64,000 bases of DNA from Burkholderia sp. TSV86 (GTDB taxonomy: Bacteria; Pseudomonadota; Gammaproteobacteria; Burkholderiales; Burkholderiaceae), in the NCBI RefSeq assembly GCF_001522865.1, contig NZ_LOWB01000109.1, positions 62,001 to 126,000 of the forward strand, given 5' to 3'. The translations under genes were made by a program, and so were the position numbers. This document shows, piece by piece, positions 26,472 through 37,749 of the stretch (within the stretch, counting starts at the first letter, position 1; every line of letters starts with the position of its first letter). Under the pieces are notes generated by a model. It worked only from the letters and a program-made list of their open reading frames with translations. It was not told where the DNA came from and did no database searches.

Positions 26472-27496
26472 ATGCGCGCCAAAGCACGTACCCGTCGGGT
26501 ACGCCCCACCCCGGCACGCCGGACGAGGCCAGCGCGGCCGCCGGCGTCGAAGCCCCGGCAGCCGAATTCAGCCGCCGCGCACTGACGCGCCGCGAACAAA
26601 AAGAGGCCTACGAGAACAACAAGCTGTTCAAGCGGCTCGTGCGCCAGGTCGGCCAGGCGATCGGCGATTACAACATGATCGAGCATGGCGACAAGGTGAT
26701 GGTTTGCCTGTCGGGCGGCAAGGACAGCTACGCGCTGCTCGATATCCTGCTGCGGCTGCGCGAGCGAGCGCCGATCGATTTCGACATCGTCGCGGTCAAC
26801 CTCGACCAGAAGCAGCCGGGCTTTCCCGAGCACGTGCTGCCCGAATACCTGACGCAAATCGGCGTGCCGTTCCATATCGAAAACCAGGATACCTACAGCA
26901 TCGTCAAGCGCCTCGTGCCCGAGGGCAAGACTACCTGCTCGCTGTGCTCGCGGCTGCGCCGCGGCATCCTGTACCGCGTCGCGGGCGAACTCGGCGCGAC
27001 CAAGATCGCGCTCGGCCACCATCGCGACGACATCCTGCAAACGCTGCTGCTGAACCTGTTCTATGGCGGCAAGCTGAAGGGCATGCCGCCGAAGCTGCAA
27101 TCGGACGACGGCAAGAACATCGTGATCCGGCCGCTTGCGTATGTGAAGGAAACCGATCTGGAACAGTACGCGCAGCTGCGCGAATTCCCGATCATCCCGT
27201 GCAACCTGTGCGGCAGCCAGCCGAACCTGAAGCGCGCCGAGATGAAGGCGCTGATCCGCGAATGGGACAAGCGCTTCCCGGGGCGCGTCGACAATATGTT
27301 CAACGCGCTCGCCAATGTCGTGCCGTCGCACTTGATGGACGCGACGCTGTTCCCGTTCGCCGGCCTGCACGCGACGGGCCGCGCCGACCCCGGCGGCGAC
27401 ATCGCGTTCGACGAGCAACCGTGCGGCGCCGATGCGGACACACCCTCGAGCGGCTCGCTCAAGCCGATCTCGATCGTTCAGTTCGGCGACCTGTAA
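26468..27496 (+). CDS. ttcA: tRNA 2-thiocytidine(32) synthetase TtcA
   Basis: A 342-residue ATP-dependent enzyme that thiolates cytidine 32 of tRNA. The PP-loop SGGKDS is at residues 82-87. The Fe-S cluster cysteines are in [12 protein letters not shown] and [34 protein letters not shown] is the family block for tRNA binding. The first ~35 residues are a variable extension. The ATG overlaps the folB stop, so the two are translationally coupled. Confidence 0.95.
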   Translation: MNARQSTYPSGTPHPGTPDEASAAAGVEAPAAEFSRRALTRREQKEAYENNKLFKRLVRQVGQAIGDYNMIEHGDKVMVCLSGGKDSYALLDILLRLRERAPIDFDIVAVNLDQKQPGFPEHVLPEYLTQIGVPFHIENQDTYSIVKRLVPEGKTTCSLCSRLRRGILYRVAGELGATKIALGHHRDDILQTLLLNLFYGGKLKGMPPKLQSDDGKNIVIRPLAYVKETDLEQYAQLREFPIIPCNLCGSQPNLKRAEMKALIREWDKRFPGRVDNMFNALANVVPSHLMDATLFPFAGLHATGRADPGGDIAFDEQPCGADADTPSSGSLKPISIVQFGDL

Positions 27497-27707
27497 AACG
27501 CGGGCCGCACATGACCGGCGCACGCGGCGATCCGGCGGCATCCGGGCGCCGCTCGAGCCGCGCGGCGGCGCTGCGCGGCTCGCTTCGGCGTCAGCTTGCG
27601 CCGCGCGCCTCGCCCCGGCCACGCGCGGCGCAAGCGGCTCGGGCGGCTTCATGACCACGCGGCGCATACGCGCCAGAATCGATCACACGATCGAAACGGA
27701 GAACGGC

Positions 27708-28112
27708 ATGACCGAAGACGAACGCGCGATTCGCGAGCTGATCGACACCTGGATATCGGCCAGCCAAAGCGGCAATATCGCAACCGTGCTAAGCCTGATG
27801 ACGGACGACGTGGTCTTCCTGGTCCCCGGCCACGCGCCGTTCGGCAAACGTGAATTCGAGGCATCGGCCGGCGCGATGAAAGGCGCCGGGCTCGATATCG
27901 AAGGCGGCAGCGAAATCGAGGAGATTTGCGTACTCGGCGACTGGGCCTATCTGCGCAACCGCATCGACATGACGATACGCGCCCCCGGCGGCGCGGCGCC
28001 GGTGCGCCGGCAAGGCCGCACGCTGACGATCCTGCGCAAAGAGGCCGACGGCCGCTGGCGGCTCGCGCGCGATGCCAATCTCGTGATGCCGGTACCGCCC
28101 GAATCGGCATAG
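27708..28112 (+). CDS. SnoaL-like/DUF4440 protein
   Basis: A 134-residue NTF2-fold protein of the SgcJ/EcaC-like group. ERAIRELIDTWISASQSGN, VLSLMTDDVVFLVPGHAPFG and the final strand GRWRLARDANL are characteristic. These folds bind small ligands; some act as isomerases or cyclases, many are uncharacterised. ATG 27708 follows ACGGAGAACGGC; an in-frame ATG at 27651 is less likely. No partner gene is evident. Confidence 0.82.
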   Translation: MTEDERAIRELIDTWISASQSGNIATVLSLMTDDVVFLVPGHAPFGKREFEASAGAMKGAGLDIEGGSEIEEICVLGDWAYLRNRIDMTIRAPGGAAPVRRQGRTLTILRKEADGRWRLARDANLVMPVPPESA

Positions 28113-28431
28113 CCGTTGCGCGTCGAGCTGTGAAATCGCCGCGTGAGGGGCCACCGAACGGCCCGCGCGCGCGAACATGCGGCGCCCGTGCGAGCCGGCC
28201 CCGCGCAGTGCACGCGAGCGCCGGCCGCCAGCCGGCAAGGCGCGAGGCCACCGTGCGCCGCGCACCTCGACGAACCGCCGGCCCGCCCGGCGCCGCCGCA
28301 CGCCGCAAACCGTTGCCCGGCATGGCGCAACCCCGCCGCGCCGCCGGTTTGCCCCCTGCCGCGCATACGCGCCGGCAGGGGGCCGCATGCTAAAATGGCC
28401 AGCTTCGAACTCTCCCTACGACGCTGGCGCC
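28113..28431. other. glmU upstream region with hairpin
   Basis: A 319-bp gap. At 28351-28383 a perfect 11-bp inverted repeat (GCCCCCTGCCG / CGGCAGGGGGC) encloses an 11-base loop, 49 bp before glmU. TAAAAT at 28391-28396 could be a -10 for glmU. No gene is seen. Confidence 0.45.
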
Positions 28432-29793
28432 ATGAATATCGTGATTTTGGCGGCAGGCACCGGCAAGCGCATGCGTTCGGCGCTGCCTAAAGTGCTTCAT
28501 CCTCTGGCCGGCAGGCCGCTTCTCTCCCACGTGATCGATACCGCCCGCGCGCTTGCGCCGTCGCGGCTCGTCGTCGTGATCGGCCACGGCGCGGATCAGG
28601 TGCGCGCCGCCGTCGCCGCGCCGGACGTCCAGTTCGCGCTGCAGGAGCAGCAGTTGGGCACCGGCCATGCGGTGCGTCAGGCGCTGCCGCTGCTCGATCC
28701 CGCGCAACCGACGCTCGTGCTGTACGGCGACGTGCCGCTCACGCGCACCGCCACGCTCAAGCGCCTCGTCGATGCCGCAACCGATGCGCGCTACGGCGTG
28801 CTCACCGTCACGCTCGACGATCCCACCGGTTACGGGCGCATCGTGCGCGACCAGGCGGGCTGCGTCGTGCGCATCGTCGAGCAAAAGGACGCGAGCGCCG
28901 ACGAGTTGAAGATCGCCGAAATCAACACCGGCATCGTCGTCGCGCCGACCGCTCAGCTCGCGATGTGGCTCGGCGCGCTCGGCAACGACAACGCGCAGGG
29001 CGAGTACTACCTGACCGACGTGGTCGAGCAGGCGATCGAGGCGGGCTTCGAGATCGTCACGACGCAGCCCGACGAAGAATGGGAAACGCTCGGCGTCAAC
29101 AGCAAGGCGCAGCTTGCCGGGCTTGAACGCATCCATCAACGCCAGCTCGCCGATGCGCTGCTCGCCGATGGCGTCACGCTCGCCGATCCCGCTCGCATCG
29201 ACGTGCGCGGCAGGCTCGCGTGCGGCCGCGACGTGTCGATCGACGTGAACTGCGTGTTCGAGGGCGACGTGACGATCGCCGATGACGTGACGATCGGCGC
29301 GCACTGCGTGATCCGCAACGCGACGATCGGCGCGGGCGCGCGCATCGACGCGTTCTCGCACATCGACGGCGCGGCGATCGGCGCGCACGCGGTGGTCGGC
29401 CCGTATGCGCGGCTGCGGCCGGGCGCGGCGCTCGCCGATGACGCGCACGTCGGCAACTTCGTCGAGGTGAAGAACGCGGTGATCGGCCACGGTTCGAAGG
29501 CGAACCACCTCACGTACATCGGCGACGCCGACATCGGCGCGCGCGTGAACATCGGCGCGGGCACGATCACCTGCAATTACGACGGCGCGAACAAATTCCG
29601 CACGATCATCGAGGACGACGTGTTCGTCGGCTCCGATACGCAGCTCGTCGCGCCGGTACGCGTCGGCCGCGGCGTGACGATCGCGGCCGGCACGACGATC
29701 TGGAAGGACGTCGCCGAAGGCATGCTCGCGCTGAACGACAAGACGCAGACGCAAAAGAGCGGCTACGTGCGGCCGGTCAAGAAAAAGAGCTAG
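28432..29793 (+). CDS. glmU: Bifunctional GlcNAc-1-P uridyltransferase / GlcN-1-P acetyltransferase
   Basis: A 453-residue GlmU that makes UDP-GlcNAc for peptidoglycan and LPS. The N-terminal pyrophosphorylase domain starts [20 protein letters not shown], the nucleotide-binding signature, and LYGDVPLT supplies the metal Asp. From about residue 250 the left-handed beta-helix acetyltransferase domain shows hexapeptide repeats ([20 protein letters not shown]), with [14 protein letters not shown] and the acetyl-CoA site [10 protein letters not shown]. It is followed 71 bp later by glmS, which feeds the same pathway. Confidence 0.97.
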   Translation: MNIVILAAGTGKRMRSALPKVLHPLAGRPLLSHVIDTARALAPSRLVVVIGHGADQVRAAVAAPDVQFALQEQQLGTGHAVRQALPLLDPAQPTLVLYGDVPLTRTATLKRLVDAATDARYGVLTVTLDDPTGYGRIVRDQAGCVVRIVEQKDASADELKIAEINTGIVVAPTAQLAMWLGALGNDNAQGEYYLTDVVEQAIEAGFEIVTTQPDEEWETLGVNSKAQLAGLERIHQRQLADALLADGVTLADPARIDVRGRLACGRDVSIDVNCVFEGDVTIADDVTIGAHCVIRNATIGAGARIDAFSHIDGAAIGAHAVVGPYARLRPGAALADDAHVGNFVEVKNAVIGHGSKANHLTYIGDADIGARVNIGAGTITCNYDGANKFRTIIEDDVFVGSDTQLVAPVRVGRGVTIAAGTTIWKDVAEGMLALNDKTQTQKSGYVRPVKKKS

Positions 29794-29820
29794 AGAACGG
29801 GCGTTGAAGAACGGGGCTTC

Positions 29821-29850
29821 GCGGGCGCGCCGAATGCGCCCGCATCATTT
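29821..29850 (+). terminator. Hairpin between glmU and glmS
   Basis: A perfect 8-bp stem (GCGGGCGC at 29821-29828, GCGCCCGC at 29836-29843) with a 7-base loop, followed by ATCATTTTT. It could act as a partial terminator or processing site that sets the glmU:glmS ratio. The U tract is interrupted, so read-through is likely. Confidence 0.5.
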
Positions 29851-29864
29851 TTAGGACAAGAATC

Positions 29865-31703
29865 ATGTGCGGAATTGTCGGCGCGGTTGCGCAACGTAAT
29901 ATCGTTCCGGTGCTGATCGAGGGGTTGCGCCGTCTGGAATATCGCGGCTACGACTCGTGCGGCGTCGCGGTGCTCGAAGCCGGCGCGGGCGGCTCCACGC
30001 CGGGCGCGCCGAAGCGCGCGCGCAGCGTCGAGCGCGTTGCCGATCTCGACGCGCAAGTGCGCGAGTCGCGCCTCGAAGGCGTGACGGGCATCGCGCACAC
30101 GCGCTGGGCGACGCACGGCGCGCCCGTCACGCACAACGCGCATCCGATCTTCTCGTCCAACGCGCTCGCGCTCGTGCACAACGGCATCATCGAGAACTTC
30201 GAGCCGCTTCGCGATGCATTGCGCGCGAAAGGCTACGAGTTCGTGTCGCAGACCGACACAGAAGTCGTCGCGCATCTGATCCATAGCCTGTATCAAGGCA
30301 ACCTGTTCGACGCGGTGCAGCAGGCCGTCAGGCAACTGCACGGCGCCTACGCAATCGCGGTGATCCACCGGGACGAGCCGCATACCGTGGTGGGCGCGCG
30401 GCAGGGCTCGCCGCTCGTCGTCGGCTTCGGCAAGCGCGAGAACTTTCTCGCGTCCGACGCGCTCGCGCTCGCGGGCAGCACCGATCGCTTCACGTTCCTC
30501 GACGAAGGCGACGTATGCGAGCTGACGCTCGACGGCGTGCGCATCGCCGATCGCGACGGCGCGCACGCCGAGCGCGACGTGCGCGTGGTGGCCGCCTACG
30601 GCGGCGCGGTCGAGCTTGGGCCGTACCGGCACTTCATGCAAAAGGAGATCTTCGAGCAGCCGCGCGCGATCTCCGACACGATCCCGCAAACCGACGCGTT
30701 CGGCCCGTCGCTGTTCGGCGAGCACGCGGCCGGCGTGTTTGCCGACATCGACAGCCTGCTGATCCTCGCGTGCGGCACGAGCTACTACTCGGGGCTGACC
30801 GCGAAATACTGGCTCGAATCGATCGCGAAAATTCCGACGCAAGTCGAAATCGCGAGCGAATACCGCTACCGCGAATCGGTGCCGAATCCGCGAGCGCTGG
30901 TCGTCGTCATCTCGCAATCGGGCGAGACGGCGGACACGCTCGCCGCGCTCAAGCATGCGCAGGCGCTCGGCCACCCGCACACGCTCGCGATTTGCAACGT
31001 CGCGACGAGCGCGATGGTGCGACAAACCGGGCTGCAATTCCTCACGCACGCGGGCACCGAGATCGGCGTTGCATCGACCAAGGCGTTCACCACGCAGCTT
31101 GTCGCGCTCTTCGTGCTCGCGGCCACGCTCGGCAAGCTGCGCGGGCACGTCGACGCCGCGCGCGAAGCCGACTACCTGAAGCAACTGCGCCATCTGCCCG
31201 CCGCGCTCAACAGCGTGCTCGCGCTCGAGCCGCAGATCATCGCGTGGTCCGAAGAGTTCGCGCGCAAGGAAAACGCGCTGTTCCTCGGCCGCGGGCTGCA
31301 TTACCCGATTTCGCTCGAAGGCGCGCTGAAGCTCAAGGAAATTTCGTACATCCACGCGGAAGCGTATCCGGCGGGCGAACTCAAGCACGGGCCGCTCGCG
31401 CTCGTGACCGAAGCGATGCCGGTGGTAACCGTCGCGCCGAACGACACGCTGCTCGAGAAGCTGAAATCGAACATGCAGGAGGTGCGCGCGCGCGGCGGCG
31501 AGCTGTACGTATTCGCCGATGCGGACACGCACATCGTCAATGGCGAAGGGCTGCATGTGATCCGGATGCCGGAGCACTACGGGCTGCTGTCGCCGATCCT
31601 GCACGTCGTGCCGCTGCAATTGCTCGCGTATCACACGGCATGCGCGCGAGGCACGGATGTGGACAAGCCGCGGAATCTGGCGAAATCGGTGACGGTGGAG
31701 TAA
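29865..31703 (+). CDS. glmS: Glutamine-fructose-6-phosphate aminotransferase
   Basis: A 612-residue enzyme that forms glucosamine-6-phosphate from fructose-6-P and glutamine. Cys2 ([12 protein letters not shown]) is the glutaminase nucleophile. [18 protein letters not shown] sequence and [12 protein letters not shown] belong to the glutaminase domain. Two SIS domains follow, with [27 protein letters not shown] and the C-terminal KSVTVE. A short loop ([14 protein letters not shown]) lies at ~45-58, where many GlmS proteins vary. AGGA precedes the ATG. No glmS ribozyme-like leader is present. Confidence 0.97.
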   Translation: MCGIVGAVAQRNIVPVLIEGLRRLEYRGYDSCGVAVLEAGAGGSTPGAPKRARSVERVADLDAQVRESRLEGVTGIAHTRWATHGAPVTHNAHPIFSSNALALVHNGIIENFEPLRDALRAKGYEFVSQTDTEVVAHLIHSLYQGNLFDAVQQAVRQLHGAYAIAVIHRDEPHTVVGARQGSPLVVGFGKRENFLASDALALAGSTDRFTFLDEGDVCELTLDGVRIADRDGAHAERDVRVVAAYGGAVELGPYRHFMQKEIFEQPRAISDTIPQTDAFGPSLFGEHAAGVFADIDSLLILACGTSYYSGLTAKYWLESIAKIPTQVEIASEYRYRESVPNPRALVVVISQSGETADTLAALKHAQALGHPHTLAICNVATSAMVRQTGLQFLTHAGTEIGVASTKAFTTQLVALFVLAATLGKLRGHVDAAREADYLKQLRHLPAALNSVLALEPQIIAWSEEFARKENALFLGRGLHYPISLEGALKLKEISYIHAEAYPAGELKHGPLALVTEAMPVVTVAPNDTLLEKLKSNMQEVRARGGELYVFADADTHIVNGEGLHVIRMPEHYGLLSPILHVVPLQLLAYHTACARGTDVDKPRNLAKSVTVE

Positions 31704-31841
31704 GCAGCGGCGTCAGGCGCACGGCGCACAGCGCACGCGCCGAGTTCGTGCGGGCGGTTCGGCACCGCCGGCAGCGTGCCGGCCTCGCCGCCGGCGGCAT
31801 CCGCCGCGCAATGCGTGCGCGCCGCAATGCGCTCGCGCCGC

Positions 31842-32042
31842 TTACGACGCGACGATGACCGGATGAAACCCCGCCGCCTCGACCACCTCGACCACACGCT
31901 CGACACCCAGCGTCGAGCCGACGCTAACGATTTTCGATTCGACGTCCGCCGCGACGGTCGCGGCCGGGTCCGCGGCCGTGATCGCCTGCTTGATCGCATT
32001 CGCGCAACCGCCGCACGACATGTCTTTCACTTCGAGCTTCAT
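31842..32042 (-). CDS. Heavy-metal-associated (CopZ-like) metallochaperone
   Basis: A 66-residue ferredoxin-like HMA domain with the metal-binding motif MSCGGC (Cys10 and Cys13). The start MKLEVKDMSCGGCANAI and the end VVEVVEAAGFHPVIV are typical. Such proteins carry Cu(I) to P-type ATPases or regulators. AGGAG eight bases upstream fixes the ATG at 32042. The promoter region has a MerR-type operator, suggesting induction by copper. No ATPase gene is next to it. Confidence 0.88.
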   Translation of the reverse strand: MKLEVKDMSCGGCANAIKQAITAADPAATVAADVESKIVSVGSTLGVERVVEVVEAAGFHPVIVAS

Positions 32043-32078
32043 CTGCTTTCTCCTGTCCCAGTGTGTGAACGTGGCTGA

Positions 32079-32109
32079 AGCGTGCATCTTCCCACGGTGG
32101 GAAGGTCAA
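32079..32109 (-). promoter_or_regulatory. MerR/CueR-type promoter-operator of the metallochaperone gene
   Basis: On the minus strand a perfect -35 TTGACC (32109-32104) runs straight into the palindrome CTTCCCAC-C-GTGGGAAG (32088-32104). This is the CueR arrangement, where the dyad fills an over-long ~19-bp spacer. The -10 should lie near 32079-32084 but matches TATAAT poorly. Confidence 0.7.
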
Positions 32110-32246
32110 GCAGATTTTCGATTCCGTCGCGGCAATACACACACGGACGATGCCCGCGATACCCGGACGCAATACGCGGCAGTCACGCGGATGAACGTGT
32201 CAACCGCCGTGGCACGCCAGCCTGAGCCCCGCCGTGGCGGGCGCCA

Positions 32247-32969
32247 TCAAGGCTTCGCGGCCGCCCGGCACAGCGCGAGATTGTGCAGTATGGCCTTGCC
32301 TGTCGATTGGTAATTTTCAGCATCGCATGGCGGCAAGCCGAACGCGTCGTCCTTCTGCCGTTGTACGGCGACCGTATCGGCCAGCACCGCCGCACACCGC
32401 GCGCGGTCGCCGCGGTGATACTCAGCCAGGGCGAGATCGCTCTTCACCTTATCGCGTTCGATCCAATCCATGAACGCCGCGCATTGCGACAACACCGCGG
32501 TCAACGTCGCGCGCGCGGCGGCGTAGTCCTGCGCCGCATATTGCCGGTGCGATTGTTCGATGCGCGCCGCGCGCTGCCGATCGGCGCAGGCAGCCGGCGG
32601 GCGGCGATACTCGCCGTCGAAACTGGCGCGTGCGCCGCAATTGTCACGGCAAGCATCGGCACCCGCCGAATCGAGCTTGAGCACGCGCCGGCCGTCACCG
32701 GACAGTGCGATGCGGCACATGCCGCCGCTGTCCGTCGCGACAGCCGCGCGCCCGTCGAGAGTGCCGCTCAGCGAGCAAGTGTGGCAGTTGCCGCCGATCG
32801 TCTGCAGCGTGAAGCGGTTTGCGTGGATGCTCAGCACGCCGTGCGCGCTGCCGCCCTCGACATACACATATTGGCCTGGCTCGATTGCCGGGCCAGCCAC
32901 GCTCGCGCACACGCCCACCGACAAACTCGCGGCGGCCGCCGCGCGGATCATCCGGATTCCGAAGCTCAT
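32247..32969 (-). CDS. Exported cysteine-rich protein of unknown function
   Basis: This 240-residue protein starts with a signal peptide (MSFGIRMIRAAAAASLSVGVCASVAG). The mature part has many Cys (CHTCSLSG, GGMCRIAL, DACRDNCGAR, PPAACADRQ, LSQCAAF, RARCAAV, LPPCDAEN), so disulphides are likely. The second half is helical and Ala-rich, with tandem-helix spacing that resembles SEL1/TPR-like segments but no clear consensus. GAGG precedes ATG 32969. No function is assigned. Confidence 0.7.
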   Translation of the reverse strand: MSFGIRMIRAAAAASLSVGVCASVAGPAIEPGQYVYVEGGSAHGVLSIHANRFTLQTIGGNCHTCSLSGTLDGRAAVATDSGGMCRIALSGDGRRVLKLDSAGADACRDNCGARASFDGEYRRPPAACADRQRAARIEQSHRQYAAQDYAAARATLTAVLSQCAAFMDWIERDKVKSDLALAEYHRGDRARCAAVLADTVAVQRQKDDAFGLPPCDAENYQSTGKAILHNLALCRAAAKP

Positions 32970-33043
32970 ACGCCCTCGTCGCTGCGTCGCGGTATTGAAA
33001 GTGGGAAAATGCGAAGTGCCGTGCGACGCCCGCGCCACCGCCC

Positions 33044-33559
33044 TCAGGCCGCCGCCTGAGCCTGCAGCCTCAGGCGCCGCGCCTGCCGCGGCAGCACGAC
33101 GTACAACGCACCGGCGACATTCAACGCAAATCCGAGCGCCTGGCCGGGCACCGGATGGCCGGCATGCCGCAGCGGCCATTGCACGGCGATGCTGATCAAC
33201 ACCGACACCAGCAGCCCCCAGCCAGCGCCGGTCAACGCGAGCATCGTCGCCTGCTGGAGCGTCTGCGTGGCCGGCACGCTCAGCGCGTGCGCCGCGAAGC
33301 CCTTGCGAGTCATATACCCGCTGATCGGCAGATATAAAAGGGTACTGACGATCACCAGCAAGCCGAACGCGAGCGTCGGCCCGAGCGGCAGATGGCCGGC
33401 GGCCGAGCGCATCCGAGCCATCCAGAAAACCGACGCGGCGATGTCAATCAGCCATATCGGCAGCGTGGCTGCCATCTGGCGCCAAAAACAGGACCACCAC
33501 ACCGACAAACGCCGAACGAACCCCATCGGCGGCAGCATCTCGAACATATCAATCTCCAT
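33044..33559 (-). CDS. Integral membrane protein of unknown function
   Basis: A 171-residue protein with four or five predicted membrane helices (LPIWLIDIAASVFWMA, LAFGLLVIVSTLLYLPISGY, MLALTGAGWGLLVSVLISIAV, GFALNVAGALYVVLP) and a basic C-terminal tail. GGAG overlaps the region before the ATG. An in-frame ATG 12 bases later is an alternative. It is divergent from nothing and follows argG on the same strand. Family not recognised. Confidence 0.65.
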   Translation of the reverse strand: MEIDMFEMLPPMGFVRRLSVWWSCFWRQMAATLPIWLIDIAASVFWMARMRSAAGHLPLGPTLAFGLLVIVSTLLYLPISGYMTRKGFAAHALSVPATQTLQQATMLALTGAGWGLLVSVLISIAVQWPLRHAGHPVPGQALGFALNVAGALYVVLPRQARRLRLQAQAAA

Positions 33560-33699
33560 TCTTATTATCGATTCTACGATGGCGCGGATGCGGCCCGCGA
33601 CGATTGATGCGTAAGACGGCGTCCACCAGAAAAGCGCCGTTGCGGCGGCCGGTGCAGCAGGCGCGGCGGGGCACGAACGGCCCGCCGCGCGAGTGCGCG

Positions 33700-35630
<1,931 letters not shown>

Positions 35631-36992
35631 TCACGCGCCGTCCGGCTCCTTTTGCCGCAGCGTGACGAACTCCTCGGCCGCGGTCGGATGAATGCCGATC
35701 GTCTCGTCGAACTGCGCCTTCGTCGCGACGGCGCGGATCGCAATCGCAACGCCCTGAATGATCTCCGCCGCATCGCGCCCCACCATGTGTGCGCCCACGA
35801 CACGCTGGCTGTCGCGCGCGACGACGAGCTTCATGAACGTCCTTTCGTCGCGCCCGGACAACGCATGCCGCAACGCCTTGAACGCGGTCTTGTAGATATC
35901 GACTCCGCCGTGCTCGGCACGCGCGCGCGCCTCGGTCAGCCCGACCGTCGCCACCTCGGGCTGGCTGAACACGGCGGACGGAATGTAGCGATGATCGGCC
36001 GCGATCCGCTTGCCGCCGAACAGATTCGCCGCGAGCAGCGCGCCGTCGCGCGTCGCGACAGGCGTCAGTTGCGGCCGCGCGGTAACGTCGCCGATCGCAT
36101 GAATCGACGGCACGCGCGTTGCCGAATACGCATCGACCTCGATCGCCCCGTTCGCATCGCGTGTGACACCGAGCGCTTCCAGGCCGAGCCCGTCGCAGTT
36201 CGCGGCGCGGCCCGTCGCATACAGCACGGCGCCGTAAGGGCCGCTCGCGCCGTGCGCAAGCTGCAGCATCAGTTCGCCGTGCGCATCGCGCTCGATCGCG
36301 CCGATGCTCGCGCGCGTATGAATCGCGACGCCCTGTTTGGCCATCTCGTCGTGCAGGAAACGCCGCACGTCGTCGTCGAAGCCGCGCAGGATTTCGTCGC
36401 CGCGATAAAACAGCTCGACGTGCGCCCCCAGCCCGTTGAAAATGCCCGCGAACTCGACCGCGATATAACCGCCGCCGACAATCGCGATCCGGCCGGGCAG
36501 CTCGGGCAGGCTCAACGCGTCGCGCGACGTGATCGCATGCTCGATGCCTGGAATCGCCGGCAGCGTCGGCCGCGAGCCCGTCGCGATGCCAATGTGCCGC
36601 GCGGTGATGCGGCGCCCCGCGAGTTCGACCGTGTGCGCACCGGCAAGCGTCGCACACCCTTCGTGAATATCGACGCCGGCCTTCATCAGCAGATCGACAT
36701 AAATACGGCTCAGCCGCGCGATCTCGTGATCCTTCGCGGCGATGAGCGCGGGCCACGAGAACACGCCGCGACCGAAGACCCAACCAAAGCCGGCCGCATC
36801 CTCGACTTCGTGGCTGTAGTGCGACGCGTAGACGAGCAGTTTCTTCGGAATGCAGCCACGCAGCACGCAGGTACCGCCAATCTGCTCCGACTCGGCGATG
36901 CCGACACGCACGCCATACGATGCGGCGATCCGCGCAAGACGCACACCGCCCGAGCCCGCGCCGATCACAAACAGGTCGTAGTCGAATTCCAT
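35631..36992 (-). CDS. gor: Glutathione-disulfide reductase
   Basis: A 453-residue flavoprotein that reduces GSSG with NADPH. The FAD motif is VIGAGSGGVRLARIA, and the redox disulphide is GGTCVLRGCIPKK with Cys42 and Cys47. NADPH binding is at IVGGGYIAVEFAGIF, followed by Arg-bearing residues. The C-terminal HPTAAEEFVTLR carries the His-Glu dyad supplied to the partner subunit. CVLRGC with Arg is the plant/bacterial GR form (lipoamide dehydrogenases have a different loop). Start 36992 fits the family; earlier in-frame starts are not needed. Confidence 0.94.
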   Translation of the reverse strand: MEFDYDLFVIGAGSGGVRLARIAASYGVRVGIAESEQIGGTCVLRGCIPKKLLVYASHYSHEVEDAAGFGWVFGRGVFSWPALIAAKDHEIARLSRIYVDLLMKAGVDIHEGCATLAGAHTVELAGRRITARHIGIATGSRPTLPAIPGIEHAITSRDALSLPELPGRIAIVGGGYIAVEFAGIFNGLGAHVELFYRGDEILRGFDDDVRRFLHDEMAKQGVAIHTRASIGAIERDAHGELMLQLAHGASGPYGAVLYATGRAANCDGLGLEALGVTRDANGAIEVDAYSATRVPSIHAIGDVTARPQLTPVATRDGALLAANLFGGKRIAADHRYIPSAVFSQPEVATVGLTEARARAEHGGVDIYKTAFKALRHALSGRDERTFMKLVVARDSQRVVGAHMVGRDAAEIIQGVAIAIRAVATKAQFDETIGIHPTAAEEFVTLRQKEPDGA

Positions 36993-37155
36993 CGCATCGC
37001 TCCATCGAAGTTCGGATGACCGGACGATAACAAGATTTCGACTTTCTCGCGGAGCGCGCACGGCCCGCGCGCAAAGAAAACGGGAGACCCGTCTTTCGCT
37101 TGCCCCCCGCTTCGGGCGGGCGCGCTGCGCGCCCGCAATGCTCGCCTGCCGCGCG

Positions 37156-37380
37156 TTACGCCTGCGATGCGTCGCTGTCCGGCGCGGCCGTATTGTCGCC
37201 ATCCTCGGCCGCTTCGCCTTCCTTCTTCTCGACGAAATTTTCAAGCGCCTCGGCTCCCTTGAAGCCCGCGACCGCGGCTGCGGCCCTCGTCAGCAAACCG
37301 GCATCCGGATCGAACTTCTCGACCGCCGCAACCGCCGCAACCGCACCCGCAGTCTCACCCGCCGTATTCAAGATTCCCAT
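37156..37380 (-). CDS. Small Ala/Glu-rich protein of unknown function
   Basis: From ATG 37380 this is 74 residues. It begins MGILNTAGETAGAVAAVAAVEKF, an amphipathic Ala-rich helix, has a Lys/Glu helix ALENFVEKKEGEAAEDGD and an acidic tail. GTGAGGGCG is the ribosome-binding site. No signal peptide or domain. Its codon use matches the neighbours, so it is probably real. Confidence 0.6.
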   Translation of the reverse strand: MGILNTAGETAGAVAAVAAVEKFDPDAGLLTRAAAAVAGFKGAEALENFVEKKEGEAAEDGDNTAAPDSDASQA

Positions 37381-37468
37381 CGCCCTCACCGTTTATGGTT
37401 GAACGTGAGCGTGCATGATTGCACCGGCATCGACGCTCCACCACGGTTGTAACATTCGATAGCGCCCG

Positions 37469-37693
37469 TTACGTCCGGCACGACCTCCCGCGAGCCGGCG
37501 CGCGACCGACGACGCTCACGATGCCGCGAGCCAAGCTTAATCCACTCGCCGCCACACCGCCGCCGGACGCTGCCACCGGCGCGGATGCCAGATGGCTTTC
37601 GTTGCTGCTCACGGCATCGTCGCCGTCCGGCTTCGTGCATCCGGATAGCAGCAGCACGGCGATGGCCGCTGCGGCGCATGCGTATCGCTTCAC
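37469..37693 (-). CDS. Small putative lipoprotein downstream of the Nramp-family gene
   Basis: From GTG 37693 the protein is 74 residues: basic start (MKRYAC with initiator GTG), hydrophobic AAAAIAVLLL and the lipobox LSGC. The mature part is Ser/Ala/Gly-rich. GAAGGGCG precedes the GTG. An in-frame ATG at 37753 overlaps the stop of the transporter gene (ATGA) and would add 20 residues before the signal peptide, so coupling to the transporter is possible. Function unknown. Confidence 0.6.
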   Translation of the reverse strand: MKRYACAAAAIAVLLLSGCTKPDGDDAVSSNESHLASAPVAASGGGVAASGLSLARGIVSVVGRAPARGRSCRT

Positions 37694-37749
37694 TGCGTCG
37701 CGCCCTTCGAAAAGCGTCGTCGAAACAGCATCGGCTTTCAGCCGATACG

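Noticed and set aside
29794..29864. glmS ribozyme upstream of glmS
   Set aside because: Only 71 bp separate glmU and glmS, with a simple hairpin and no ribozyme core.
29790..31634. 614-codon open frame on the minus strand across glmS
   Set aside because: It is the shadow of glmS: product is Arg/Val-rich with no domain, and the plus strand encodes an unmistakable GlmS.
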